Below the pieces are notes generated by a model. It was not told where the DNA came from, did not search any database, and was given only the letters and a program-made list of their open reading frames with translations. DNA of 64,000 nucleotides from Haloprofundus halophilus (lineage in GTDB: Archaea > Halobacteriota > Halobacteria > Halobacteriales > Haloferacaceae), in NCBI RefSeq assembly GCF_003439925.1, contig NZ_QQRR01000002.1, positions 62,001-126,000 of the forward strand, in the 5' to 3' direction. A program made the position numbers and the translations under genes. Below are positions 31,123 to 40,117 of this stretch, one piece after another. Position 1 is the first letter of the stretch. Each line of letters starts with the position of its first letter.

Positions 31123-31194
31123 GCCGCGACGGTCAGCGACCGTTCATCCGCCGACTGAGACGCCGCGACGGTCAGCGACCGCTCATTCGCCGAC
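31123..31194. repeat. 33-bp direct repeat, two copies 39 bp apart
   Basis: Copies at 31123-31155 and 31162-31194 share GCCGCGACGGTCAGCGACCG and continue with TTCATCCGCCGAC or CTCATTCGCCGAC. The second copy runs into the 3' end of the minus-strand gene at 31172, encoding its last residues. Confidence 0.75.
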
Positions 31195-31840
31195 CGAACG
31201 CGTACACCACCGCGGCGAGACCGACGAGCGTCGACACCGCACCGACGCCGGCGGTCGTCGCTCCGCGACGCTCGACGGACGAATCGACGGCGGCGTGTGC
31301 GGTCTCCGAGAGATTCGAGGCCCCCCGGCTCGCGCTGATTCGTTCGAGGCTCAACCGCGTCCGACCGCCTTCGCGGCGGTGGTTCTCGACGGCGAACAGC
31401 GACCCGGTTCGGAGCGTCGACGGTCCGAGAACGAGCAGGTCGACGCGGGTCGCTCGAACACCTCCCGCGGCGGGGTCGACGACCACGACTTCGTACCGTC
31501 GAACGTCTCCGTCGACCGAACGACTTTGTCCCCCGGAGGCGGCGTCGGTGTCGGTCTCCGCGACCCGGCCGACGACGTGCACCAACCGGCCGGTGTAGTC
31601 GGCTCCCTCGGATGTCGGCTCTGGCCCCGTCGCCACCTCGGGCGTCGGCCCCGACCCCACCGCTGCCTCGGGCGTCGGCTCCGAACCCGCCGCCACCTCG
31701 GCCGTGACCGTCTCTCCCTGTCGTTCGTCCGGATTCACCACGAACGCCGGTCCGACAGTCGTCGTCCCCGACCCCGACGCGGCGGCGCGGACCAGCTCTC
31801 GCCGCGTCACGCCGACCGCCGTCTCGTCAGCCTCCGACAT
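31172..31840 (-). CDS. Exported-type protein, paralog of the next gene
   Basis: 222 residues. It begins with a twin-arginine-like motif (TRRELVRAAAS) but with a weak hydrophobic core, then a Thr/Pro/Glu/Gly repeat-rich linker (residues about 50-85). A beta-rich domain starts at DYTGRLVHVVGRV, and a C-terminal hydrophobic segment ends in Arg. The same DYTG domain, length and topology occur in the gene at 31970. A TATA element at 31870-31878 supports the start. No family name known to me. Confidence 0.65.
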   Translation of the reverse strand: MSEADETAVGVTRRELVRAAASGSGTTTVGPAFVVNPDERQGETVTAEVAAGSEPTPEAAVGSGPTPEVATGPEPTSEGADYTGRLVHVVGRVAETDTDAASGGQSRSVDGDVRRYEVVVVDPAAGGVRATRVDLLVLGPSTLRTGSLFAVENHRREGGRTRLSLERISASRGASNLSETAHAAVDSSVERRGATTAGVGAVSTLVGLAAVVYAFGRRMSGR

Positions 31841-31969
31841 TCTGATACGAGCAGAGACCGACGCCACCCCAATAAACGATATCACTTCTCTCACGGCGGG
31901 CGAACGCGGATGACAGCGCGGTGATGTGGTGACGCGACGACGCGACGGTGCGACGACGTGACTGTGCGA

Positions 31970-32638
31970 CTACTCGCGGTCGGTGGAGCGGCCGAACCAG
32001 AGGGCCGCGCCGCCGAGACCCGCGGCGGCAGCAAGCGGTCCGAAGCCGGGCGTCGTCGTCTCCGTCGACCCCGTCGTCTCCCCATCGTCGGCCGTGTCTT
32101 CACCGCCCGTCGCCGTCGACTCCTCGCCGGAGCCGCTCTCGGTGGCCGCGCCGCCACCGTCACCGGTAGAGACGTTTATGGTACTGGCACCGACGGATTC
32201 GAGTTCGAGTTCGACGAGCGGACCGCCGCAGGACTGCTGGTTGCTCACCACGTAGAGGTTTCCGACGCCGAGCTCGTCGGTCCCCTCGACGGCGTAGAGC
32301 AGCGTCTCCTCGCTCGGGTGGTCGTCAGCGGTGCGGTCGATGAGGCGGACGATGTAGACGATGGCCTCGTCGTCGCCGCCGAAGAAGTCGCAGCTGTCGA
32401 GCCTGGAGACGCTCTGGTCGTTCGAGACGCCTCGAACGTGAACGAACAGTCCGGTGTAGTCGGTGCCGCTGAACGTCGGCGCGTCGCCCGAGATCGCCGC
32501 CGTCGTCGTCACCGTCTGCGCGGACCCGACGGCGGCGGGCACGCTCGTCGCCGCGAGTCCGGCGACGGAGACGCCCGCGGCGCGTAGCAGTCCTCGACGA
32601 GTCGTCTCCGCACGCCCTGACGTATCGTTGCGAGCCAT
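31970..32638 (-). CDS. Tat-exported surface protein with PGF-CTERM anchor
   Basis: 222 residues. Tat signal ETTRRGLLRAAGVSVAGLAA, then a beta-rich domain opening with GTDYTGLFVHVRGVS. A Thr/Ser/Asp/Gly-rich linker leads to TTPGFGPLAAAAGLGGAALW plus an arginine tail. That is the PGF-CTERM sorting signal processed by archaeosortase A and replaced by lipid. It is paralogous to the gene at 31172 (matching DYTG start, VYIVRLID versus YEVVVVDP, and VGNLYVVSNQ versus TGSLFAVENH). TATA TTTTTAC at 32663-32669. Probably S-layer associated. Confidence 0.75.
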   Translation of the reverse strand: MARNDTSGRAETTRRGLLRAAGVSVAGLAATSVPAAVGSAQTVTTTAAISGDAPTFSGTDYTGLFVHVRGVSNDQSVSRLDSCDFFGGDDEAIVYIVRLIDRTADDHPSEETLLYAVEGTDELGVGNLYVVSNQQSCGGPLVELELESVGASTINVSTGDGGGAATESGSGEESTATGGEDTADDGETTGSTETTTPGFGPLAAAAGLGGAALWFGRSTDRE

Positions 32639-32703
32639 CGCCTCGGAGGGCAACGCCCAGCCGTAAAAATCAAGCGTCGGCAGCGACGCTCCACTCTCCG
32701 CCG

Positions 32704-32907
32704 TCTACCGCGAGAACTCGATGGCCGCGCCCTGACGCGACGACCTTTTTCGCTTCGCTCCCTCGCTGACGCTCGGTCGCTCGGAAAAAGCTCGAACAAA
32801 AGCCGCCGTCGGGGCCTTCCGTCCGGTCGGACCCTCCTCGGCCCGCACCCGCTCGCTCGCGCTTCGCCCCTGTGGTCTACCGCGAGAACTCGATGGCCGC
32901 GCCCTGA
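32704..32907. repeat. Perfect 32-bp direct repeat of the thiolase 3' end, 172 bp apart
   Basis: The 32 bases at 32876-32907, which include the thiolase stop codon and last coding bases, are copied exactly at 32704-32735. The 140 bp between them holds a CTTTTTC/GAAAAAG inverted repeat (about 32742-32787) around purine-phased GCTCG-type sequence. Only the 3' tip of the gene is duplicated, so copy 1 is a noncoding remnant. Confidence 0.85.
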
Positions 32908-34010
32908 CCGAAGCCGACGCAGAGCGTCGCCAGTCCGCGGTCGACGTCGCGGCGAATCATCTCGTGGACGAGCGCCACGGGGAGGCGAGCGCCGCTCGCT
33001 CCCAGCGGGTGACCGACCGCGATTGCGCCGCCGTTGACGTTGTACTTCTCCTCGTCGATGCCGAGTTCGCCCCGGGCGTAGACCGCCTGCGAGGCGAACG
33101 CCTCGTTCAGTTCGACGAGGTCGTAGTCGTCGATGGAGCGACCGTTACGTTCGAGGAGGTTCCGCGTCGCCGGGACCGGGCCGATGCCCATCACCGTCGG
33201 GTCGACGCCCGCGACGGCGTTGGTGCCGATTTCCGCCAGCACGTCGAGGCCGTGGTCCTCGGCGAACTCGCGGCTGGTGACGAGCGTCGCCGCCGCCCCG
33301 TCCGAAATCTGCGAGGAGTTGCCCGCCGTCACGGTGCCGTCGCCGGTGAACGCCGGCGGCAGGTCCGCGAGCGTCTCCAGCGACGTGTCGCGGCGAATCC
33401 CCTCGTCCTCGTCGACGACGCCGTCCTCGGTCTCGATGGGGACGATCTGGTCGTCGAAGTAGCCTTCGTCGGTGGCCGCCGCCGCTCGCTCGTGGCTGCG
33501 GAGCGCGTACTCGTCCTGTTCCTCGCGGCTGACGCCGTACTCCTCGGCGACTTTCTCGGCGGTCATCCCCATCTGGAGTTGGAAGATGTTGTACCGCTCG
33601 GAGAGCTCCGGGTGGAGGTGCTGGTAGGAGTCGCCGTCCATCGGCACCCGCGACATGTTCTCGACGCCGCCGGCGATGATGGCGTCGCGGTTGCCCGCGG
33701 CGACGGCGTCGCTGGCGCTGATGATGGCCTGCATCGAGGACGCGCACCAGCGGTTGATGCTCGTCGCCGGCGTGTTCTCGCCGAGTTCCGAGAGCAGCGC
33801 GATGACGCGGGCGACGTTGTTGTCCTGCTCGCCGCGCTGTTGGGCGACGCCCCACATCAGGTCGTCGATGTCGTCGCCGGAGAGTCCCGTCTCGTCGAGG
33901 ATGGTGTCGATGAGCGGAACCGAGAGGTCTTCGCTGCGGACGTCCTCGAAGACGCCGCCGCCCTTGCCCTGTGCGGTCCGCCGCGCGGCCGCGATGACTG
34001 GTGTTGGCAT
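32877..34010 (-). CDS. Thiolase-family acetyl-CoA acyltransferase
   Basis: 377 residues. The nucleophilic Cys is C89 (NRWCASS), the His motif is GGAIAVGHPLGASGAR, and the second active-site Cys lies in CVGFGQGAA. It either condenses or cleaves acyl-CoA. Haloarchaeal homologs serve in acetoacetyl-CoA formation or beta-oxidation, and which applies is not visible here. Full length. Confidence 0.92.
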   Translation of the reverse strand: MPTPVIAAARRTAQGKGGGVFEDVRSEDLSVPLIDTILDETGLSGDDIDDLMWGVAQQRGEQDNNVARVIALLSELGENTPATSINRWCASSMQAIISASDAVAAGNRDAIIAGGVENMSRVPMDGDSYQHLHPELSERYNIFQLQMGMTAEKVAEEYGVSREEQDEYALRSHERAAAATDEGYFDDQIVPIETEDGVVDEDEGIRRDTSLETLADLPPAFTGDGTVTAGNSSQISDGAAATLVTSREFAEDHGLDVLAEIGTNAVAGVDPTVMGIGPVPATRNLLERNGRSIDDYDLVELNEAFASQAVYARGELGIDEEKYNVNGGAIAVGHPLGASGARLPVALVHEMIRRDVDRGLATLCVGFGQGAAIEFSR

Positions 34011-34290
34011 ACCTGCCCATCCGGGGTCTATCCTGATAAACGTGGGAGAACCGGGGGCCGGAGAAACCGAGTTTATCCGGCGTCCGTTGCGGCGTCGTCG
34101 CGGCTCGAACGCTCGCCGAGCGCACTGACGACTTCCGCGTCGCCGTCGACGACTTCCGCGCCGACGCCGTCGGCCGACGCGTCGCTATCGGCGGACGCGC
34201 GGTCGGGGACCGACGGTCGGTGTCGCTCGCGAGTGGGGCGTTCGCGCCGGTTCGACGGTATTAAGATTCTCTGGCAGCTAATTCTCGGGG

Positions 34291-35709
34291 ATGAGCACCC
34301 CGGCTCTCGAAGTCGTCGAATTCCTTCTCACGGCCCACGTGTACAACGAAAACCGGGAGTTGGACGAGAACGACCTCCCGCCACGCTATCGGCGCGTCTT
34401 CTGGGCCGAGCGCGACGGGGACACCGACACCGACACCGACTCCGCGGAGGTCGAACCCCTCGGCGGCGTCGAACGCCCGCTCTCGGTCACCGAGACCGAC
34501 GCCCGGACGGCCACCGGCGTCGAACGTCCCTGGGAGGCGGTCTCGGACCTGTTGTTCACCGACCGGACGGAGTTCTCCGGCACGCTCTCGTTCACCCAAC
34601 CGGAGATGGCGCTGGAGTGGTACCTCAAACGCGCCGACCGCGACCGCCTCGTCACGAATCCGACGCTCGCGTTCGTCGCGGAAGGCCGCGACGGCATCGA
34701 CGTGACCCACGAGGAGGCCCGCGAGCAGAACCGCCCCATCCACGCCGACCGCGTCTGGATCGACAGCCTGCTGGAGGCGTACTTCGACACCGACGACGAG
34801 GAGGGCGACGCCGAGATGCTCGACCTCGTCCACGTCCGCGCGCCCGAGGAGATAGAGATGACGCTCGATGACCTCGTGCTCACGAGCGACCAGGAGGGCG
34901 AGATCAGCAAGATCGTCAAAGCCATCGAACACCGCGACTACCTCGCCGAGATCGGCCTCCGCGAGATCGGAAAACTGCTGTTCGTTGGCCCGCCAGGAAC
35001 CGGTAAAACCACTATCTCACGCGCTCTCGCGCACGAACTCGGTCTCCCGTTCGTCGAGGTCAAACTCTCGATGATCACCTCGCAGTACCTCGGCGAGACG
35101 GCGAAGAACGTCGAGAAGACGTTCGAGGTCGCAAAGCGGCTCTCGCCGTGCATCCTCTTCATCGACGAGTTCGACTCCGTCGCCAAAACCCGCCGCAGCG
35201 ACGAGCACGCGGCGCTCAAGCGCGCGGTCAACACCCTGCTGAAGAGCATCGACGACATCTCGCTCATCCGCGACGACGTGCTGCTCATCGGGGCGACGAA
35301 CCACCCCGACCAGCTCGACGCGGCGGCGTGGCGGCGCTTCGACGAGATCGTCAACTTCCCGAAACCCGACCGGCAGATGCGCGCGGACATCCTCCGCGTC
35401 ATCACGCAGCGGATGGATATCGCCGAGTTCGACCCCGAATCGGTCGCCGACAGAACCGAGGGCCTCACCGGGAGCGACCTCCGACTCGTCCTCCGCGAGG
35501 CCGTCTTGGAAGCACTGACCGAGGAGCGGATGTCGCTCACGCAGGACGACATCCTCGACGCGGTCGCCGACTTCGAGGAGCGGGACAACCTGAAGAACAT
35601 GGACATGATGGACAGCGACTCCGACTCGCTCATCGCGGGCAACGGCGAGTCGTCGGACGCCTCGGACCACGGCGACGACCACGATCACGCGCACGACCAT
35701 CAGCACTGA
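34291..35709 (+). CDS. AAA+ ATPase with long N-domain and His-rich tail
   Basis: 472 residues. The N-terminal ~190 residues match no family I recognise. The AAA core follows, with Walker A GPPGTGKT (233-240), Walker B CILFIDEFD (287-295), and an arginine finger region. The C-terminus ends in a histidine/aspartate run (DHGDDHDHAHDHQH) that could bind metal. TATTAAGA box at 34259-34266. The stop overlaps the next gene start (TGATG), so the pair is translationally coupled. Confidence 0.88.
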   Translation: MSTPALEVVEFLLTAHVYNENRELDENDLPPRYRRVFWAERDGDTDTDTDSAEVEPLGGVERPLSVTETDARTATGVERPWEAVSDLLFTDRTEFSGTLSFTQPEMALEWYLKRADRDRLVTNPTLAFVAEGRDGIDVTHEEAREQNRPIHADRVWIDSLLEAYFDTDDEEGDAEMLDLVHVRAPEEIEMTLDDLVLTSDQEGEISKIVKAIEHRDYLAEIGLREIGKLLFVGPPGTGKTTISRALAHELGLPFVEVKLSMITSQYLGETAKNVEKTFEVAKRLSPCILFIDEFDSVAKTRRSDEHAALKRAVNTLLKSIDDISLIRDDVLLIGATNHPDQLDAAAWRRFDEIVNFPKPDRQMRADILRVITQRMDIAEFDPESVADRTEGLTGSDLRLVLREAVLEALTEERMSLTQDDILDAVADFEERDNLKNMDMMDSDSDSLIAGNGESSDASDHGDDHDHAHDHQH

Positions 35710-36533
35710 TGCGCGTCACCCTCCTCGGAACCGGCGACACGACGGGCACGCCCACCGTCGGGTGCGACTGCGACACCTGCCGGGCGGCGCGCGAACGGGG
35801 GGTCGAACGCTCGCGCTTTTCGGTTCACGTCCAGAACGAGCGGACCGGCGAGGCGCTGCTCGTCGACGCCAGCCCCGACTTCCGAAGCCAGTTTCTCTCC
35901 CACGACGTGCCGCTGCCCGACGCGCTGGTCGTCACCCACATCCACTTCGACCACCTCGACGGCCTCGGCAACGCCTACCGAATCTTCGACGACCTCCCGG
36001 TGTACGCCGCCGACGAGACCGACCCGAAGACGGGCGAGAGCGTCGCCGAGACGGTCCGCTCGAAGTTCGACTACCTCGACCGAATCACCGTCCACGCCGT
36101 GACGCCGTTCGAGTCGTTTCGCGTCTGTGGCTTCGACGTGACGCTCGTCCCCGTCGACCATCCGCCGCTGCTCTGCTACGGACTCGTCGTCTCCGACCCC
36201 GAGACGGGTGCGAAGCTCTCGCTGTCGGGCGATACGAGCTACGACGTCCCCGAGGACTCGCGCGCGGCGCTCGCCGGCCCGGACCTCTTTCTCGCCGACG
36301 CTATCGTCCCGGCGGCGCTCTGCGAACACCACCCGGCCGGCGGCCGCCACCGCGACGAGGAGGGCGTCCCGCGGACGTTCGGCCACAAACACATGACCCG
36401 CGAGGGCGCGCTCTCGATGGCCGAGGAGCTGCGCGCGAAGCAGACTCGTTTGGTCCACACTTCGCACTTCTACCCGGCCGACGAGGCGTTCGAGGAACCG
36501 CTGGCGGTCGACGGCGAGCAGTACGTGTTGTAG
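35709..36533 (+). CDS. PhnP-like MBL-fold phosphodiesterase
   Basis: 274 residues. The Cys-cluster opener GTGDTTGTPTVGCDCDTC is the PhnP signature. The metal motif THIHFDHLDG and later VDHPPLLCYG, SGDTSYD and HTSHFYP complete the site. PhnP cleaves cyclic ribose phosphates; related proteins act on lipoyl or pterin compounds. Translation begins at the ATG overlapping the AAA gene's stop. Confidence 0.87.
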   Translation: MRVTLLGTGDTTGTPTVGCDCDTCRAARERGVERSRFSVHVQNERTGEALLVDASPDFRSQFLSHDVPLPDALVVTHIHFDHLDGLGNAYRIFDDLPVYAADETDPKTGESVAETVRSKFDYLDRITVHAVTPFESFRVCGFDVTLVPVDHPPLLCYGLVVSDPETGAKLSLSGDTSYDVPEDSRAALAGPDLFLADAIVPAALCEHHPAGGRHRDEEGVPRTFGHKHMTREGALSMAEELRAKQTRLVHTSHFYPADEAFEEPLAVDGEQYVL

Positions 36534-36536
36534 CTC

Positions 36537-37499
36537 TCACCCGAACTGGTCTAACCCGCTCTGTCGCCGCGCGACACCCGAGGGTTCCCGGACCCACGGC
36601 GAGCGCTCGGCGCGGATCGCGTCCAACCCCGGTTCCGACGGGTCGCTCGCCTCGAACCCCGGACACGACTCGCCGCAGTCGCTGCCGGGGTCGACGACGC
36701 GTCCGAAGTGCTCGCAGTAGGGTCGCCCGTCGTCGGTGAGGTTCATCCGGGCACAGGCGGGCAGGTCGTAGCTCCGCCACCCCTTCCCGTACGCGCGTTC
36801 GGCGATTCGCCGCCGCTTCCGCGCTTTCTCGCCCGCGCCGACGACGGCCACGTCCGTCCGGAGCGGCCGCTCGTCGAGCAGTTCGACGCCGGGGTCGGCG
36901 ACGGAGAGTGTCGCCGCCTCGCGGACGACCTCGCGCTCGCCGCTGTCGGGGTCGAAGCGCCAGACGCCGACCTCCTCGGGGATTCGGTTGAGATGCGCGC
37001 GCGTCACGTAGCTCTCGGTGGCGAGCACCACCTCGTCGAACAGCGCGAGACTCACGTCCGTCCTGAGTTGTCGTTCGAGGTCGCCCGGTCGCCCGAGGTC
37101 GGGTTTGTTCTCGATGCCGACCAGGCGGGAGAACCAGTCGTCGGGGTAGCGCGTCGTCCGGCGGACGTACTCGCGGCCGCCGCGGCGCTCGCGCTCGAAG
37201 AACCCGAGTTCGACGGCGCGGTCGGCGACGCGGCGAGCGACGTCGGGGTGGCAGTCGAAGGCGTCCTTCCAGTACGTCGCGCGGCCGACGCCCGCGGCGC
37301 TCTCGACCGCCAGCGCGGGGATGGTGCTCGGGGTGATTCGCGTCCGCGCGTCGAACTCGGGCCCCGGTTCGACGAGGACGGTGTCGACGATGCGGCTGCC
37401 GGGGGAGGCGACCGCCGCCCCGAGCTGTCGGGCGACGAGCGAGTCCGTCGTCTCTTCGAGATGCGCACAGAGGGCCAACTCGAACCCGAACTCCTGCAC
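36537..37499 (-). CDS. DUF5787 protein, candidate PD-(D/E)XK nuclease with Cys cluster
   Basis: 320 residues, GTG start at 37499 with a CTTTTGCC-like element about 30 bp upstream (37528-37536). The upstream in-frame extension to 37616 is arginine-rich and lacks a promoter. The family name is from memory. Visible features: PD at 119-120 (RYPDDWF), E130-x-K132 in GIENK, Q144-L145 and Y164, the order of a PD-(D/E)XK core of the RecB/Cas4 kind. Cysteines are at 11, 249, 262, 275 and 279, where Cas4/AddB proteins hold an Fe-S cluster. Nuclease activity is an inference. Confidence 0.72.
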   Translation of the reverse strand: MQEFGFELALCAHLEETTDSLVARQLGAAVASPGSRIVDTVLVEPGPEFDARTRITPSTIPALAVESAAGVGRATYWKDAFDCHPDVARRVADRAVELGFFERERRGGREYVRRTTRYPDDWFSRLVGIENKPDLGRPGDLERQLRTDVSLALFDEVVLATESYVTRAHLNRIPEEVGVWRFDPDSGEREVVREAATLSVADPGVELLDERPLRTDVAVVGAGEKARKRRRIAERAYGKGWRSYDLPACARMNLTDDGRPYCEHFGRVVDPGSDCGESCPGFEASDPSEPGLDAIRAERSPWVREPSGVARRQSGLDQFG

Positions 37500-37663
37500 G
37501 GGCGAGCGGAGGCGGCGGGCGGGCAAAAGGGAACTGGTCGTCGCCGGCGCGGTGCGCGGCGAACCGCCGACGAGTCGGCGGAGACCCGCGGAGAGCCGCC
37601 GAAGCGCCGAAACCAAGTCAGTTGTTCACACGGCGCGAACCGTCAGCCGCGGTGAGAACAGCA

Positions 37664-37714
37664 ACTTTATCACTCGCACGGGGCGAATCTTTCGCAAGAT
37701 TGCTCTTAGGAGGT
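37664..37714 (+). promoter_or_regulatory. aIF2-gamma promoter, palindrome and Shine-Dalgarno
   Basis: ACTTTATCAC at 37664-37673 is the TATA element. AATCTT-TCGC-AAGATT at 37686-37701 is a perfect inverted repeat near the expected transcription start (about 37695). AGGAGGT at 37708-37714 is a strong Shine-Dalgarno sequence 2 nt before the ATG at 37717 and 5 nt before an in-frame GTG at 37720. Confidence 0.6.
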
Positions 37715-37716
37715 CA

Positions 37717-38946
37717 ATGGTGACACAAACACAACAACCGGAGGTGAACATCGGACTCGTCGGCCACGTCGACCACGGGAAAACGACGCTGGTGCAGGCG
37801 CTCAGCGGGTCGTGGACCGACCAGCACTCGGAGGAGATGAAACGCGGTATCTCCATCCGCCTGGGCTACGCCGACGCGACGTTCCGACGCTGTCCGGGTA
37901 TGGACGAACCGGAGTGTTACACGGTCGAAGAGGAGTGCGAGAACGGCGAACCGAGCGAACCGATTCGCACGGTGTCGTTCGTCGACGCACCCGGCCACGA
38001 GACGCTGATGGCGACGATGCTCTCGGGCGCGGCGCTGATGGACGGCGCGGTGCTCGTCGTGAGCGCCACCGAGGACGTGCCGCAGGCGCAGACCGAGGAA
38101 CACCTGATGGCGCTCGACATCATCGGCATCGAGAACGTCGTCATCGCACAGAACAAGGTCGACCTCGTCGACCGCGACCGCGCCGTCGAGAACTACGAAC
38201 AGATCAAGGAGTTCGTCGAGGGAACCGTCGCCGAGGACGCGCCCATCGTCCCGGTGAGCGCCCAGCAGGGCGTCAACCTCGACCTGCTCATCGACGCCAT
38301 CGAGCGCGAGATTCCGACCCCCGAGCGCTCCGACAGCGACGACGCGCGGATGTTCGTCGCGCGCAGTTTCGACATCAACCGACCGGGGACGACGTGGGAG
38401 AACCTCTCCGGCGGCGTCGTCGGCGGCAGTCTCGTCGACGGGACGCTCAGCGTCGACGACGAGATCGAACTGCGCCCCGGCCGCGAGGTCGAAGAGGGCG
38501 GCCAGTCCGAGTGGCAGCCCATCACGACGACGGTTCGCTCGTTGCAGGCGGGCAGTCAGATGCTCGACACGGCAACGCCCGGCGGACTTCTCGGCGTCGG
38601 CACCGGTCTCGACCCGAGTCTCACGAAGGGTGACGCGCTGGCCGGGCAGGTCGCCGGGACGCCCGGCACGCTGCCGCCGACCCGCGAGGCGTTCGAGATG
38701 GAGGTCGACCTGCTCGAACGCGTCGTCGGCGGGGACGACGAAATCGACGAGATTTCGACGGGCGAACCGCTGATGCTGACCGTCGGCACCGCGACGACCG
38801 TCGGCGCGGTCACGAGCGCCCGCGAGAACGAGTGCGAGGTGTCGCTGAAGCGCCCCGTCTGTGCGGCCGAAGGGGCGAAGATAGCCATCAACCGCCGCGT
38901 CGGCGCGCGCTGGCGACTCATCGGCATCGGAACGCTCGTCGAGTAA
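37717..38946 (+). CDS. Translation initiation factor aIF2 subunit gamma
   Basis: 409 residues. GTPase motifs: G1 [10 protein letters not shown]3 [10 protein letters not shown]4 NKVD. It delivers initiator tRNA to the small subunit as part of the aIF2 trimer. Domains II and III follow the GTPase domain as in the family. The SD sequence upstream is close to the first ATG; the second codon, GTG at 37720, has more usual SD spacing and is a possible actual start. It heads the plus-strand information block. Confidence 0.96.
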   Translation: MVTQTQQPEVNIGLVGHVDHGKTTLVQALSGSWTDQHSEEMKRGISIRLGYADATFRRCPGMDEPECYTVEEECENGEPSEPIRTVSFVDAPGHETLMATMLSGAALMDGAVLVVSATEDVPQAQTEEHLMALDIIGIENVVIAQNKVDLVDRDRAVENYEQIKEFVEGTVAEDAPIVPVSAQQGVNLDLLIDAIEREIPTPERSDSDDARMFVARSFDINRPGTTWENLSGGVVGGSLVDGTLSVDDEIELRPGREVEEGGQSEWQPITTTVRSLQAGSQMLDTATPGGLLGVGTGLDPSLTKGDALAGQVAGTPGTLPPTREAFEMEVDLLERVVGGDDEIDEISTGEPLMLTVGTATTVGAVTSARENECEVSLKRPVCAAEGAKIAINRRVGARWRLIGIGTLVE

Positions 38947-38949
38947 CGG

Positions 38950-39339
38950 ATGGTCGTCGTCGCCATGGACACCAACGCGCTCATGATGCCCGTCGAACTC
39001 GACGTTCGCGTCTTCGACGAACTCGACCGACTGTTCGGTCCGGGGACCGTCGACCTCGTGGTCCCCGAGACCGTCGTCGACGAGTTGGAGACGCTCTCGG
39101 CGGGCAACGGCGAGGAGAGCGTCGCGGCGAGCGTCGGTGCGGATCTGGCGGCCGACCGCTGTCAGCAAGTCGAGACCGAGGCGACGTACGCCGACGACGC
39201 GCTGGTCGAACTCGGCGCGCGCGGCGACTGTGAGTACGTCGCCACGAACGACCAACCCCTGCGCGACCGTCTGCTCGAACGCGGCGTTCGGGTAATCGGT
39301 TTAAGGGGTCGGAACACACTGAGTATCACAGAACCATAA
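38950..39339 (+). CDS. PIN-domain ribonuclease-like protein (Fcf1/VapC-related)
   Basis: 129 residues. DTNALMMP at the start and the acidic PIN residues D7, E44, D84 (approx.) plus ATNDQPLRDRLLERG are typical of archaeal PIN proteins. It sits 3 bp after aIF2-gamma and 1 bp before rpoE1. In archaea this position is held by PIN proteins thought to act in rRNA maturation rather than by toxins. Confidence 0.85.
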   Translation: MVVVAMDTNALMMPVELDVRVFDELDRLFGPGTVDLVVPETVVDELETLSAGNGEESVAASVGADLAADRCQQVETEATYADDALVELGARGDCEYVATNDQPLRDRLLERGVRVIGLRGRNTLSITEP

Positions 39340-39340
39340 C

Positions 39341-39913
39341 ATGTACAAGAGGGTACGACTCAAGGACACGGTCGAGGTGCCCCCGCGGCACCTCGCCGAC
39401 GTGACGCCCGAACGGGTGAAGCGTCTGCTACAGGACAAGTTGGAAGGACGGATGGACGAGGACGTCGGCAGCGTCGTCAGCATCGCCGAGGTGGTAGATA
39501 TCGGCGACGGCTCGGTGCTCCCGAACCGACCGGGGGTGTACTACGAGGCGGAGTTCGACGCGATAACGTACGACCCCCACATGCAGGAAGTCGTCGACGG
39601 CATCGTCGTCGAAGTCGTCGAGTTCGGCGCGTTCGTCGGTATCGGTCCGGTCGACGGACTGCTGCACGTCTCGCAGATATCGGACGAGTATCTCGCCTAC
39701 GACGGCGAGAACCAGCAGTTGGCGTCGACCGAGTCGTCGGACACGCTCGGCGTCGGCGACTCCGTGCGCGTCCGCGTCGTCACCAAGAGCATCGACGAGC
39801 GCAACCCGCGCGACTCGAAGATCGGCCTCACGGCGAAACAGCCCGGCCTCGGCAAGCACGGCTGGCTCCAGGCCGAACGCGAGGAGCGACAGGCCACGAC
39901 GGAGGGTAACTGA
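39341..39913 (+). CDS. DNA-directed RNA polymerase subunit RpoE1 (Rpb7)
   Basis: 190 residues. N-terminal RNP-like domain (MYKRVRLKDTVEVPPRHL), then an S1/OB domain with VVEFGAFVGIGPVDGLLHVSQIS. With RpoF it forms the polymerase stalk that binds nascent RNA and aids open-complex formation. It overlaps Spt4 by 1 bp (TGATG). Confidence 0.95.
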   Translation: MYKRVRLKDTVEVPPRHLADVTPERVKRLLQDKLEGRMDEDVGSVVSIAEVVDIGDGSVLPNRPGVYYEAEFDAITYDPHMQEVVDGIVVEVVEFGAFVGIGPVDGLLHVSQISDEYLAYDGENQQLASTESSDTLGVGDSVRVRVVTKSIDERNPRDSKIGLTAKQPGLGKHGWLQAEREERQATTEGN

Positions 39914-40110
39914 TGGCTAAACCCCGCCTCGCCTGCCGTGAGTGCCACTACATCAACGAACCGGACTCACAGAGCTGTGACCACTGCGGGTCGTCGAGCC
40001 TCACCGAAGACTGGGCGGGGTACGTCGTCATCACCCACCCGGAAGAGAGCGAAATCGCCCGCGAGATGAACGTCGACGAACCCGGCGGCTACGCGCTGAA
40101 GGTCCGGTGA
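39913..40110 (+). CDS. Transcription elongation factor Spt4 (RpoE2)
   Basis: 65 residues. A zinc ribbon with CRECHY and CDHCGS, then EDWAGYVVITHPEESEIA. Spt4 partners Spt5 to raise RNA polymerase processivity. The start overlaps the rpoE1 stop. Length matches archaeal Spt4. Confidence 0.95.
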   Translation: MAKPRLACRECHYINEPDSQSCDHCGSSSLTEDWAGYVVITHPEESEIAREMNVDEPGGYALKVR

Positions 40111-40117
40111 GCCGCTG

